A DNA stretch of 64,000 nt, from the NCBI RefSeq assembly GCF_003576315.1, contig NZ_QWFZ01000039.1, positions 248,001-312,000 on the forward strand, in the 5' to 3' direction. This document shows positions 55,304-63,843 of the stretch, piece by piece. The DNA comes from Henriciella mobilis. Lineage in GTDB: Bacteria; Pseudomonadota; Alphaproteobacteria; Caulobacterales; Hyphomonadaceae. The notes beneath the pieces were generated by a model. The model made no database searches. It saw only the letters and a list, made by a program, of their open reading frames with translations, and had not been told where the DNA came from. Both the position numbers and the translations under genes were made by a program. Position 1 is the stretch's first letter. Each line of letters opens with the position of its first letter.

Positions 55304-55717
55304 ATGTCTGTCTTCACCATCATCTGCGCCATCGCCCTCACCTTCTGCGCCCTGATCGGCCTTGGCGCGCTTATCGCGCCGAAATGGGCGGCGGGCGTCG
55401 TGCGGCTTGTGCCCGATCCCGATCCTGCCAAGCCGGGCGGCTTCTCCGAGTTCCGGGCGACCTATGGCGGCCTTCTATTCCTCCTGCACATGACGGCGCT
55501 GGTGATCCTCCTGCGGGTCGGCGGACCGATCGCGATGCTCGCCATCCTGCCGATCGCGGCTGGCTGGCTCGGCGCAGGATTCGGACGCGCGCTCTCTTTC
55601 CTGCTCGACACCAAGGAGAACCGGGCACCCGGCATGATCCCGGTCTGGATCCCGCTGGAACTCGTCCTCGGCCTTGCAATTGCCTCACCCGTTCTGCAGA
55701 TAGGGGCGAACCCCTAG
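55304..55717 (+). CDS. Small membrane protein, DUF4345-like
   Basis: 137 aa with four hydrophobic segments (FTIICAIALTFCALIGLGAL; YGGLLFLLHMTALVILL; IAMLAILPIAAGWLGAGFG; LELVLGLAIASPVLQ). The EFRATYGGLLF motif in the second loop is the pattern seen in the DUF4345 group. AGGAGG lies before the ATG. Function unknown; its position after lpxL is probably incidental. Confidence 0.7.
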   Translation: MSVFTIICAIALTFCALIGLGALIAPKWAAGVVRLVPDPDPAKPGGFSEFRATYGGLLFLLHMTALVILLRVGGPIAMLAILPIAAGWLGAGFGRALSFLLDTKENRAPGMIPVWIPLELVLGLAIASPVLQIGANP

Positions 55718-55728
55718 AGGATAGCCCT

Positions 55729-56643
55729 ATGACGGATCGTCGAGAGACGCCCCGGCCCGCAAGACGGACCAGCAAACCCAAACCCCAGGGCGAGAAGCCT
55801 CCCAAGGACTGGAGCGATGGTGAGCGCATCGCCAAATGGCTCGCCCGTGCCGGCGTGGCCTCACGCCGGGCCTGCGAGACAATGATCGAGAATGGCGAGA
55901 TCGCGGTGAACGGCCGCAAGCTCACCTCACCGGCCTTCAAGGTCACCGGCAGCGAGACAATCACGGTGAAAGGCAAGCGCGTCAGTGCGCCCGAAGCCAC
56001 ACGCCTGTGGCGCTATCACAAGCCCTCCGGCCTGATCACGACCACCAACGACCCGGCCGGCCGACGTACCATCTTCGATGAGATGCCGAAGCATCTGCCG
56101 CGCGTTGTCACGGTTGGCCGGCTCGACCTGACTACCGAGGGCCTGCTGCTGCTGACCAATGATGGCGAACTGGCCCGCGCGCTCGAGCTGCCCTCGAACG
56201 AATTCCCCCGCATCTATCGCGCCCGCGCGCATGGCAAGGTCACGCCCGAAAAGCTTCAGGCGCTCGCCGATGGCATCGAAGTCGACGGCGTGCGCTATGC
56301 GCCGATCAAGGCCGAACTGGAACGCGAGACGGGCACCAATAACTGGATCCGGGTCGAACTGTCGGAAGGCAAGAAACGCGAAGTGCGCCGCGCGCTGGAA
56401 TCCGTCGGCCTCGACGTGAATCGGCTGATCCGCGTCGCTTATGGTCCGTTCACGCTTGATGACCTGCATCCCGGCGCCGTCGAGGAAGTGCTGGCCTCCG
56501 AACTGAAGGCAAAGCTGGGCAGCATGATCAAACCATCGAGCGCCAGGCCGTCCAGAGGCGCACGCAAGCCGAAGCCGCCGCGCCCTGACGTCGAGACAGG
56601 ACTTCACAAACCGAAGCGGAATCGTACCATCCGGAAAAAATGA
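55729..56643 (+). CDS. rluB: 23S rRNA pseudouridine synthase (RluB/RsuA family)
   Basis: 304 aa. S4 domain (RIAKWLARAGVASRRACETMIENGEIAVNG) then an RsuA-type catalytic domain with VTVGRLDLTTEGLLLLTNDGELA, whose Asp is the nucleophile, and WIRVELSEGKKREVRRALESVGL. Ends in a basic tail. ATG 55729 with AGAGG upstream is chosen over a much longer out-of-context frame. Whether it modifies 23S (RluB) or 16S (RsuA) is decided here only by overall likeness. Confidence 0.88.
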   Translation: MTDRRETPRPARRTSKPKPQGEKPPKDWSDGERIAKWLARAGVASRRACETMIENGEIAVNGRKLTSPAFKVTGSETITVKGKRVSAPEATRLWRYHKPSGLITTTNDPAGRRTIFDEMPKHLPRVVTVGRLDLTTEGLLLLTNDGELARALELPSNEFPRIYRARAHGKVTPEKLQALADGIEVDGVRYAPIKAELERETGTNNWIRVELSEGKKREVRRALESVGLDVNRLIRVAYGPFTLDDLHPGAVEEVLASELKAKLGSMIKPSSARPSRGARKPKPPRPDVETGLHKPKRNRTIRKK

Positions 56644-56662
56644 GACTGACGTCATTTTCCGG
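56631..56662 (+). promoter_or_regulatory. Hairpin linking the rluB stop and the P450 ribosome site
   Basis: CCGGAAAAAATGA (56631-56643) pairs with TCATTTTCCGG (56652-56662), two A residues bulged, loop of 8 nt. The left arm contains the rluB stop codon and the right arm ends in the first bases of GGAGG, the P450 ribosome site. A ribosome finishing rluB would melt it, which could couple the two genes. Confidence 0.5.
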
Positions 56663-56670
56663 AGGTTCCA

Positions 56671-58005
56671 ATGTCCGACGCCGCGCTTGCTACCCCGCCC
56701 AGCACCAAGAAAGACCCCTCGCGCCAGATGAGTGCGGCCGCTGCCGCCACGGCTGACAAGATCGTCAGCCCCGACATCTATGCCCAGCCCGAGGCGCTCG
56801 ATGCCGCCTTTGCGCGCCTTCGCGCCGAAGACCCCGTCGCCTGGTGCGAGCCGGAAAACTTCCGTCCCTTCTGGGCGGTCACCAAGCATGCCGACATCAT
56901 GGAAATCAGCCGCCAGAACAAGCTGTTCACTAATGGCGAGCGCGAGATGCTGAGCTATGCCGAAGCCGAGGAACGCGTCTACGCCCAGACGGGCGGCCCG
57001 CACCTCCTCAAGACGCTGGTCCAGCTCGACGACCCGATGCACTACAAGCTGCGCCACCTGACCCAGGACTGGTTCATGCCGCACAAGGTGAAGACCCGCG
57101 AGGAGGCCATCCGCAAGATCGCGAAGGAATTCGTCGACCGGATGGAGGATATGGGCGGCGAGTGCGACTTCCAGCAGGATATCGCGCTCTACTATCCGCT
57201 GCGCGTCATCATGCAGATTCTTGGCGTGCCCGAGGCAGACGAGCCGATGATGCTGAAGCTCACCCAGGAGATCTTCGGTGCGCAGGACCCGGACCTGATG
57301 CGCAACAAGGAACTCGCAGAGGGCGGCGATTCCGAAAAGGGTCTCGCCTCCATCCAGGAGACGCTCGCCCAGTTCTTCATGTACTTCACGAACATCACGG
57401 CCGACCGGCGGGCCCACCCGAAGGACGATGTCTCGACGGTGATCGCGAATGGCGAGGTGGACGGTGAGCCGATCGGCCAGCTGGAAGCGATGAGCTATTA
57501 CATCATCGTCGCCGCGGCCGGCCACGACACGACCAGCGCATCAACCGGCGGCGGCGTGCTTGGCATGCTGCGCCATCCCGAGCAGCTGAAGAAGATGATG
57601 GACGATCCGGCCGGCATGTCCCGGACTGCCGTCGATGAGGCGATCCGCTGGACGACGCCGGTGAAGCACTTCATGCGCACTGCCCAGGACGATTATGAGC
57701 TGCGGGGACAGAAGATCCTCAAGGGCGAGAGCCTGCTGCTCTGCTACCCGTCGGGCAACCGCGATGAAGAGGTGTTCGACGACCCGTTCGACTTCCGCGT
57801 CGACCGCAGCCCGAACAAGCTCATCTCATTCGGTCATGGCGGGCATATGTGTCTCGGCATGCACCTCGCGCGGCTGGAAATGCAGGCGATCTACGAGGAG
57901 CTGTTCTCGCGCCTCAAATCGATCGAACTCGCGGGCGATCCGACCTTCATCCGCGCCAACTTCGTGGGCGGACCAAAATCGGTCCCTGTACGGTACAAGT
58001 TCTAG
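56671..58005 (+). CDS. Cytochrome P450, CYP108-like
   Basis: 444 aa. I-helix AAAGHDTTSAS with the oxygen-activating Asp-Thr pair, K-helix EAIRW (ExxR), and heme loop FGHGGHMCLGMHLAR with C394. The C-terminal third closely recalls P450terp (CYP108): HFMRTA, YPSGNRDEEVF, ATNFVGGPK-type ending. Such enzymes hydroxylate terpenoids or related hydrophobic substrates. No adjacent ferredoxin or reductase gene is seen, so it must borrow electrons elsewhere. GGAGG before the ATG. Confidence 0.9.
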   Translation: MSDAALATPPSTKKDPSRQMSAAAAATADKIVSPDIYAQPEALDAAFARLRAEDPVAWCEPENFRPFWAVTKHADIMEISRQNKLFTNGEREMLSYAEAEERVYAQTGGPHLLKTLVQLDDPMHYKLRHLTQDWFMPHKVKTREEAIRKIAKEFVDRMEDMGGECDFQQDIALYYPLRVIMQILGVPEADEPMMLKLTQEIFGAQDPDLMRNKELAEGGDSEKGLASIQETLAQFFMYFTNITADRRAHPKDDVSTVIANGEVDGEPIGQLEAMSYYIIVAAAGHDTTSASTGGGVLGMLRHPEQLKKMMDDPAGMSRTAVDEAIRWTTPVKHFMRTAQDDYELRGQKILKGESLLLCYPSGNRDEEVFDDPFDFRVDRSPNKLISFGHGGHMCLGMHLARLEMQAIYEELFSRLKSIELAGDPTFIRANFVGGPKSVPVRYKF

Positions 58006-58013
58006 GGCTGGAT

Positions 58014-58874
58014 CTACTCGCCCTTGTCGAGAAAATGGAACTCGACCCGGCGGTTGAGCGCATAGGCTTCACTGGTCTGTGCCGGGTCAATCGGCCGGGT
58101 CTCCCCATAGCCGAACGGCACGAGCTGGCTGGCCGGAATGCCCTGTTGCTGGAGATAGGCCGCGATGGCATCGGCGCGGGCCTGCGAGCGGACCCGGTTA
58201 AAGGACTCCGCCCCGCGGGCATCCGTGTGAACACCGATTTCGAGACGGTAGTCGCGGCAGATCATGGTGAGACCGGCCAGCGCGTCCAGCAGCCTGTGAT
58301 TGTCCTCGCTGACAACCGTATCTTCTTCCTCATAGGTGATCTGTTCGCTGCGCGCGAGCTGGTCACCGCGGGTGCGGCAGGCCTCGAGCGGCGGATTGTG
58401 CGGCATCGACATGAACAGCGCGCCAGGCGGCCGCGGCTCGTCTGGCGTTGAAACGGCATCCACCATAAAGAGGTTGCGCTGAAGCAACTGACGGTCGGCG
58501 ACAATCGCGGCGCGGACCGCGCTCAGCGCATCCTCGCGGGCCTCCTCGGAGTCGGCTTCGCCACTTACGAACAGCACCTCATCGACGGCTTTCAGGCGGA
58601 TCCATTCCGGCCCGGTCTGGCGCAAGAGGTCCTCGAACTCGTTGATCCAGACGACGTCCCGTTGCGTGACTTCCGCGGGGAGCTCAATGGCCATATCCTC
58701 CGTCGTCGGCGTGAACTTACCGTTGGCGAACAGATAGTATCCGTCCGGAATTTCGACACACTGGACCGGACCCGACGTATCCTGAGGTGTCGCGCCGCCA
58801 TTGCCGCAGGCCTGCAGGCCGGCAACCAGAAGCGGGACCAGCCCCCAGCCGGCCATCCGCATTGTCCCTTTCAT
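58014..58874 (-). CDS. OmpA-C-terminal-domain lipoprotein
   Basis: 286 aa. Signal with lipobox LQAC in MAGWGLVPLLVAGLQACGNG. Middle part of unknown fold; the last ~110 residues are an OmpA-like peptidoglycan-binding domain (LEIGVHTDARGAESFNRVRSQARADAIAAYL, QLVPFGYGETRPIDPAQTSEAYALNRRVEF). Tethers outer membrane to peptidoglycan by family knowledge. ATG 58874 fits the signal; ATG 58862 is an alternative. Ends 8 nt from the P450 stop, convergent. Confidence 0.85.
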   Translation of the reverse strand: MKGTMRMAGWGLVPLLVAGLQACGNGGATPQDTSGPVQCVEIPDGYYLFANGKFTPTTEDMAIELPAEVTQRDVVWINEFEDLLRQTGPEWIRLKAVDEVLFVSGEADSEEAREDALSAVRAAIVADRQLLQRNLFMVDAVSTPDEPRPPGALFMSMPHNPPLEACRTRGDQLARSEQITYEEEDTVVSEDNHRLLDALAGLTMICRDYRLEIGVHTDARGAESFNRVRSQARADAIAAYLQQQGIPASQLVPFGYGETRPIDPAQTSEAYALNRRVEFHFLDKGE

Positions 58875-58976
58875 GTACTCCACTCCAGACATTCTGTACT
58901 TGTTCTTAGCCTGTCTTTGGGCAATCGTAAATTTTCCCAACCATATCCGTGACCAGCAACGCCACTAAACTTGCCG

Positions 58977-59837
58977 ATGCGCAACATGTTTCACCGCACA
59001 CTTGTTTTTCTCGCCGGGCTTCTCCTTCCTGCCACGGCCGCCGCACAGGCACAGGAGAGCCCTTCCCGCTACGACGAACCTGACCCGGCGCTCGACGCCG
59101 CTGTCGAGGCGTGCCTCGAAACAGAAGGCGTGACCGTTCTTAGCGAGCATGATTCAATCTGCTACAATTCAGCCATCTATCCAGAGCAGTTCCTGAAGCT
59201 GGCCAACCTGCCGGAGACGCGCCGCATCATCATCACCAGCCCTGGCGGCAATGTCGCGACGGCACGGATGATGAGCCGCATTATAGACCAGCGAAGCGAG
59301 CCCGTCGTGATTGCCGGCCCATGCATGTCCGCCTGCGCCATGGTCATTCTTCCCGGGGCGGACCAACTGTATATCCACCGCTCCGCACATATTGCCGTAC
59401 ACGGAATAGCGATGATGGGCTTCAAGAGCTGGTTTGGCTGGCTGAAGCAGGGGGCTGCGCCAACCCAGACAGACTTCATGATGGCAAGCCTTGGCTACAA
59501 TCTCGGCTATACCACGCACAAGAGCGGGCAGGACCACATGCAGGGCCACCTCGCTGGCCAGCATGTCGACCAGGCCTATATCGACCTCATCAGTGAGCGG
59601 ATGGAGACCGAAGCGGAGGCGCACTCCTGCCGGGTCGACCCGAACAACTATTGGGGCATGATCGACGCGGAGCACCTGCAACGCTTTCTCGGCGGCCGTA
59701 TCGTCCATATGGAGGACTTCGATCAGTCTTGGGACGAGCCCGGCCGCACGCTCTACCGCGACATCACGGTGCCGATTGCGGAACAGACCTACATCTTCTC
59801 AGAGGACTACGAAGACGCCGATTGCGCCTCAGACTGA
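58977..59837 (+). CDS. Secreted ClpP/crotonase-fold protein, probable serine protease
   Basis: 286 aa. Signal peptide with AAAQA cleavage region, then a ClpP-fold core: ITSPGGNVATARMMSRI (oxyanion glycine strand), GPCMSACAMVILPGAD with S118 as the likely nucleophile flanked by C116 and C120, and HIAVHG with H142. The remaining ~140 residues are helical. Similar ClpP-like periplasmic proteins occur in alphaproteobacteria without assigned roles. The start at 58977 is chosen (ATG); 58986 also possible. Divergent from the OmpA lipoprotein gene, with 102 nt between. Confidence 0.75.
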   Translation: MRNMFHRTLVFLAGLLLPATAAAQAQESPSRYDEPDPALDAAVEACLETEGVTVLSEHDSICYNSAIYPEQFLKLANLPETRRIIITSPGGNVATARMMSRIIDQRSEPVVIAGPCMSACAMVILPGADQLYIHRSAHIAVHGIAMMGFKSWFGWLKQGAAPTQTDFMMASLGYNLGYTTHKSGQDHMQGHLAGQHVDQAYIDLISERMETEAEAHSCRVDPNNYWGMIDAEHLQRFLGGRIVHMEDFDQSWDEPGRTLYRDITVPIAEQTYIFSEDYEDADCASD

Positions 59838-59841
59838 TAAA

Positions 59842-60747
59842 TCAGGCGGGCAGAAGTTCTTTCGGATAGTCCGGATAGCTCGCTTTCATCACGCCGTGGT
59901 TCAGCAGCATCTCAGCTTTGACGTCACCGCTCTCCGGGTCGAGAAACTTCGTCAGCACCCAGTAATTCTCGACACGCCGGGACTGTGACAGGGCCACAAT
60001 CTCACGGTCCAGCCGGTAGGTCTCACCGACGAATAGCGGACCGTCGACCATCTTGATCTGGAGGTCGGCAAAGAGGCCGATCGAAGGACGCTTGACCGGC
60101 CAGCCAATCATTCCGCCAGTATAGTTGCCGAGCACCGAGACCATTTCGGTCGGCACGATCGCCCGCCCCCAGGGCGAGTCGGCTGCGTCGCTGTACCAGT
60201 CCATCGGTTCGGTGATCTTGGCGAGCTTTTCGTTCAGCGAGAAGGGATAGAGATTGCCCATATGCTGATCGGGATCCATACGGATGATTTCTTCCTGCTT
60301 GCCTTTCATGCCAACCTTCATGTCGGCCAGGATGACCAGCTCGCCCGCCGGGCGCAGCTTCGCCATACGGGCCTCAAGCAAGATCTCGCCATGGTCGGGC
60401 CCGAGCGTCGCACTCGCTTCCAGCACGGGCGTGCCGTCTTCCTTCTCGGCCCGGCAAAAGGCGTAGGTATCCGATTTCGGCTCGATGAAGACGCGAACCG
60501 CCTCGCCTTCCACCACCATGTTCTGGAAGTGCGCCGAGAAACACCCTCTCTCAAACCATGCCTTGCCGAACAGGTCGACAAGGTAGGGCGAGAACTGGCT
60601 GAAATGGGTCGGCCCCTCGATCGGCCCGGCCTTGATGCCCAGCTTTTCGGCCTCGCTGTCATCATGGATTGAGCTGTGACCGTCATAGGACTGGTCGGCG
60701 AGCATCTGCGCCGGCTTGCGCAGCGGGCCTTCGATCACCTCGGCCAT
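59842..60747 (-). CDS. MaoC/hotdog-like protein, function unknown
   Basis: 301 aa. The segment GIKAGPIEGPTHFSQFSPYLVDLFGKAWFERGCFSAHFQNMVVEGEAVRVFIE recalls MaoC-type hydratase/hotdog domains, and the second half likely repeats the fold. Active-site Asp/His were not confirmed. The longer frame to 60975 is rejected. Immediately downstream of the phosphotransferase gene (4 nt), which is an acyl-CoA-linked context. Confidence 0.65.
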   Translation of the reverse strand: MAEVIEGPLRKPAQMLADQSYDGHSSIHDDSEAEKLGIKAGPIEGPTHFSQFSPYLVDLFGKAWFERGCFSAHFQNMVVEGEAVRVFIEPKSDTYAFCRAEKEDGTPVLEASATLGPDHGEILLEARMAKLRPAGELVILADMKVGMKGKQEEIIRMDPDQHMGNLYPFSLNEKLAKITEPMDWYSDAADSPWGRAIVPTEMVSVLGNYTGGMIGWPVKRPSIGLFADLQIKMVDGPLFVGETYRLDREIVALSQSRRVENYWVLTKFLDPESGDVKAEMLLNHGVMKASYPDYPKELLPA

Positions 60748-60751
60748 CGCC

Positions 60752-61837
60752 CTAGCCTTCCATACCGGCCATGCGGGCACGATCGGCGGCGAACTTCGCC
60801 AGCGGCACGACGCGCTCGGCATTCGCAGCCGCGTTGGCATTGGACGCCGTCCCGTCGCGCACGCGCCCGACAATACCCTGCAGGATGCCGGCGAGGCGGA
60901 ACGCGTTGTAGGCGAAATAATAGTTGAGGTCCGGCATGCCATCGCGGCCGGTATGCTGGCAGTAGAGGTCGACATATTCCTCCAGCGTCGGGATGCCCCA
61001 GGCCTTCAGGTCCTTGATGTTGGCGATCGAGCCGCGCGACTCGTCATTGCCCGGCATCACCCAGTTCATCAGGTGGTAGGAAAAGTCCGCAAGCGGATCA
61101 CCCAGCGTCGACAGCTCCCAGTCAAGCACGGCAATGACTTTCGGCTCAGTCGGGTGCAGGACCATATTGTCGAGGCGATAATCGCCGTGCACGATGGTCA
61201 CATCTTCCTTGGCCGGAAGGTTTTTCGGCAGCCAGTCGATGAGCTGTTCCATCTCCGGAATATGCATCGTCTCCGATGCCTTGTACTGCTTGGTCCAGCG
61301 GTGAATCTGGCGGGCGCAATAGTCGCCCTCCTTGCCGAAGTCCTGCAGGCCGACGGCCTTGTAGTCCGTATTGTGCAGGTCGGCGAAGGTCTTCACCTTG
61401 GCCTCGTAGATCTTGCGGCGCTCGGCGGGCTCATAGTCCGGCAGCGTCTGGTCCCACAGGATTCGGCCATCGACATTGTCCATGACGTAGAAGATCGTGC
61501 CGATGACATCCTCGTCCATGCACAGGCCATAGGGCCGCGCGACCGGAAAGCCCGTCGGGTAGAGCGCGTTGATCACCTTGAACTCGCGGTCCACGGCATG
61601 CGCCGAAGGCAGCAGCTTGCCCGGCGGCTTGCGGCGCATGACGTATTTCTTGTTCGGCGTGAAAAGCTTGTAGGTCGGATTGGACTGGCCGCCCTTGAAC
61701 TGCTTGACCGTCAGCGGGCCTTCATAGCCCTCGACGTTCTTTTCCATCCAGTCGGCGAGGTTCTGCTCGTTGAACTTGTGCGACTCGGTAACGTCCTTGG
61801 TTCCGGAGAACATTTCCTGTGCAGCGGCTTCCGCCAT
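60752..61837 (-). CDS. APH-family phosphotransferase, ACAD10/11 N-terminal type
   Basis: 361 aa. Protein-kinase-like fold: ATP site GGQSNPTYKLF and KYVMRRKPPG, catalytic HGDYRLDNMVL, and metal DWELSTLGDPLADFSYHL. This branch (fused to acyl-CoA dehydrogenase in animal ACAD10/11) is linked to 4-hydroxy-acid/lipid degradation rather than to antibiotics. An acyl-CoA dehydrogenase is not next to it in this window. Confidence 0.85.
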   Translation of the reverse strand: MAEAAAQEMFSGTKDVTESHKFNEQNLADWMEKNVEGYEGPLTVKQFKGGQSNPTYKLFTPNKKYVMRRKPPGKLLPSAHAVDREFKVINALYPTGFPVARPYGLCMDEDVIGTIFYVMDNVDGRILWDQTLPDYEPAERRKIYEAKVKTFADLHNTDYKAVGLQDFGKEGDYCARQIHRWTKQYKASETMHIPEMEQLIDWLPKNLPAKEDVTIVHGDYRLDNMVLHPTEPKVIAVLDWELSTLGDPLADFSYHLMNWVMPGNDESRGSIANIKDLKAWGIPTLEEYVDLYCQHTGRDGMPDLNYYFAYNAFRLAGILQGIVGRVRDGTASNANAAANAERVVPLAKFAADRARMAGMEG

Positions 61838-61936
61838 GGGTCTTCTCCCTGTTTGATCTGGTTGCCGCGCACCCTAGCGCGGACACGCAGACGGACAAGC
61901 ATATCGCAGGGTTAAATGGCGCTCAAAATCGCTGGC

Positions 61937-63223
61937 TCAGAGCACCCGGCGGCCGATATCCCGCCGGCAGAAACCGCCCGGCCAGTCGATCGCGTCAACG
62001 CCTTCATAGGCTTTCGCAATCGCCGTCCTGAGGTCTTCAGCCGTCGCTGTGACGCCAAGGACGCGTCCGCCGGCGGCGATGAGCTTTTTGTCGGCGTTCA
62101 CATCGGTGCCGGCATGGAAGACGGTCACGCCGTCAATCGCATCGGCAGCCTCCACGCCCTCGATCACCGAGCCCTTCTCGACCGTGCCAGGATAGCCGTT
62201 CGCCGCCATGACGACGACTGCGCTCGGCCGGAAGTCCGAGAGGCCCATCATCTCGCAGAGCTGGGCATGCGCCCCGGCAAGGCCGCCTGTTGCGCAGACA
62301 AGCAGCGCCGGGACGATATCGCCCGGCAGGCCCGCCATCAGCACCTGGCATTCCGGGTCCCCGAAGCGGGCATTGAACTCGACCACTTTCGGCCCGGCCT
62401 CGGTGACCATGATGCCGACATAAAGCACGCCCTGATACGGCATGCCGTCTTCAGCCATGCCTGAGAGCATCGGCTCGACAATCATCGTCTGCACCAGTTC
62501 CAGCGTCCGCGCATCGACGACCGGGGCCGGCGCATAGGCGCCCATGCCGCCGGTATTCGGCCCGGTATCGCCATCACCGACCCGCTTATGGTCCTGGGCG
62601 ACCGGCAGGTAGATCGCGCCCTCGCCATCAGTCATCACGAAGACGGAGGCTTCCTCGCCCTTCATGAACTCCTCGATGACGATTTCGGAGGAGGCTTCGC
62701 CGAACTTGCCAGTCATGAATTCCTCGACCGTATTCTCGGCGTCTTCCAGCGTTTCAGCGATCACCACGCCCTTGCCAGCAGCCAGCCCATCGGCCTTGAT
62801 GACATAGGGCGCCTCCATCGTCTCAAGGAAGTCGAGCGCCTCGGTCAGGTCATCGAAGCGGCCATAGCGAGCCGTCGGCACGCCGTATTTCTGCATCAGA
62901 TCCTTGGCGAAGCCCTTGGACGACTCGAGCCTGGCGGCCTGCTGGCTCGGCCCGAAGACATCGAAGCCGCGCGCGCGCAACGCATCGGAAGCCCCAGCCG
63001 CCAGCGGCGCTTCCGGCCCGATGATGATCAGGTCGGGATTGAGCTGCAGCGCCAGCTCCTGCACCGCCTTCAGGTCGGTGATATCGAGATCGAAGCACGG
63101 CCCGATCTTGTCCATGCCGGGATTGCCGGGCGCCGAGAAGACTTCGTCGACAAGCGGGGACTGCGCGATTTTCCAGGCCAGCGCATGCTCGCGCCCACCG
63201 GAACCAAGGATGAGAATTTTCAT
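61937..63223 (-). CDS. purD: Phosphoribosylamine-glycine ligase
   Basis: 428 aa. Second step of purine synthesis, ATP-grasp fold. N-terminal MKILILGSGGREHALAWKIAQSP, the ATP-grasp block YVIKADGLAAGKGVVIAETL, VVEFNARFGDPECQVLM and the C-terminal GGRVLGVTATAEDL are standard. ATG 63223 is the family start; the frame to 63259 is not. Confidence 0.96.
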   Translation of the reverse strand: MKILILGSGGREHALAWKIAQSPLVDEVFSAPGNPGMDKIGPCFDLDITDLKAVQELALQLNPDLIIIGPEAPLAAGASDALRARGFDVFGPSQQAARLESSKGFAKDLMQKYGVPTARYGRFDDLTEALDFLETMEAPYVIKADGLAAGKGVVIAETLEDAENTVEEFMTGKFGEASSEIVIEEFMKGEEASVFVMTDGEGAIYLPVAQDHKRVGDGDTGPNTGGMGAYAPAPVVDARTLELVQTMIVEPMLSGMAEDGMPYQGVLYVGIMVTEAGPKVVEFNARFGDPECQVLMAGLPGDIVPALLVCATGGLAGAHAQLCEMMGLSDFRPSAVVVMAANGYPGTVEKGSVIEGVEAADAIDGVTVFHAGTDVNADKKLIAAGGRVLGVTATAEDLRTAIAKAYEGVDAIDWPGGFCRRDIGRRVL

Positions 63224-63385
63224 GGAGCGGGTGATGGCCCTGCTAGCCGCCGCAATCAAGCCCCGAATGAAGCACCATTCCTGCCTTGTTCATGCCTTGT
63301 GAACGGGTTGGTCTGAGAATCGACCGGTAGACATGGCTGGCAAATTCACTTGAAGATACAGATGCAGAGAAGGCAGAGTGAGCCA

Positions 63386-63835
63386 ATGGCAGACAATTCC
63401 CAGAGACGCCGCTTCTCCCGAGACCTCAGCGGGTTGTGGACAGGCTACTACGCTTACGACCTGACAGACGACGCCATCATGTTCACCGCCTGGATCAAGG
63501 AAGACGGCGGCAAGATCACCGGCACGGTCCTTGAAGAAAACTTCAGTCCCGAAGCGATGGACGATGAATATGAGTCGACCATTCACGGCTTCCGGCACGG
63601 GCTGGATGTCCGTTTCACCAAGATCGTCATCGATGACGAAACCGGCGATCCCATCATGCTGCGCTATCATGGCGACACCGATGCCGACTGCTGCCTGATC
63701 TCGGGGGTCTGGTTCTTCGACGACCCATCCGACTGGACGGGCACCTTCATGATGACCCGCATCTCCGGCGACATGAAGGCCCGCGTGACGGTTGGCGCTT
63801 CGCAGTCTGACAAAGACGGATCGGACGAAGGGTAA
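63386..63835 (+). CDS. Small conserved-looking hypothetical protein
   Basis: 149 aa from ATG 63386. Rich in strands and acidic residues: LSGLWTGYYAYDLTDDAIMFTAWIKEDGGKITGTVLEENF, then LDVRFTKIVIDDETGDPIMLRYHGDTDADCCLISGVWFF. It could be a lipocalin-like or small beta-barrel fold; this is a guess. No signal peptide. ATG 63362 is an alternative start. Runs 8 nt into the spacer before xseA, so probably cotranscribed. Confidence 0.65.
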   Translation: MADNSQRRRFSRDLSGLWTGYYAYDLTDDAIMFTAWIKEDGGKITGTVLEENFSPEAMDDEYESTIHGFRHGLDVRFTKIVIDDETGDPIMLRYHGDTDADCCLISGVWFFDDPSDWTGTFMMTRISGDMKARVTVGASQSDKDGSDEG

Positions 63836-63843
63836 GGCTGGCC

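Noticed and set aside
55927-57525. 532-aa minus-strand frame opposite rluB and the P450
   Set aside because: No recognisable domain and it spans two unrelated real genes.
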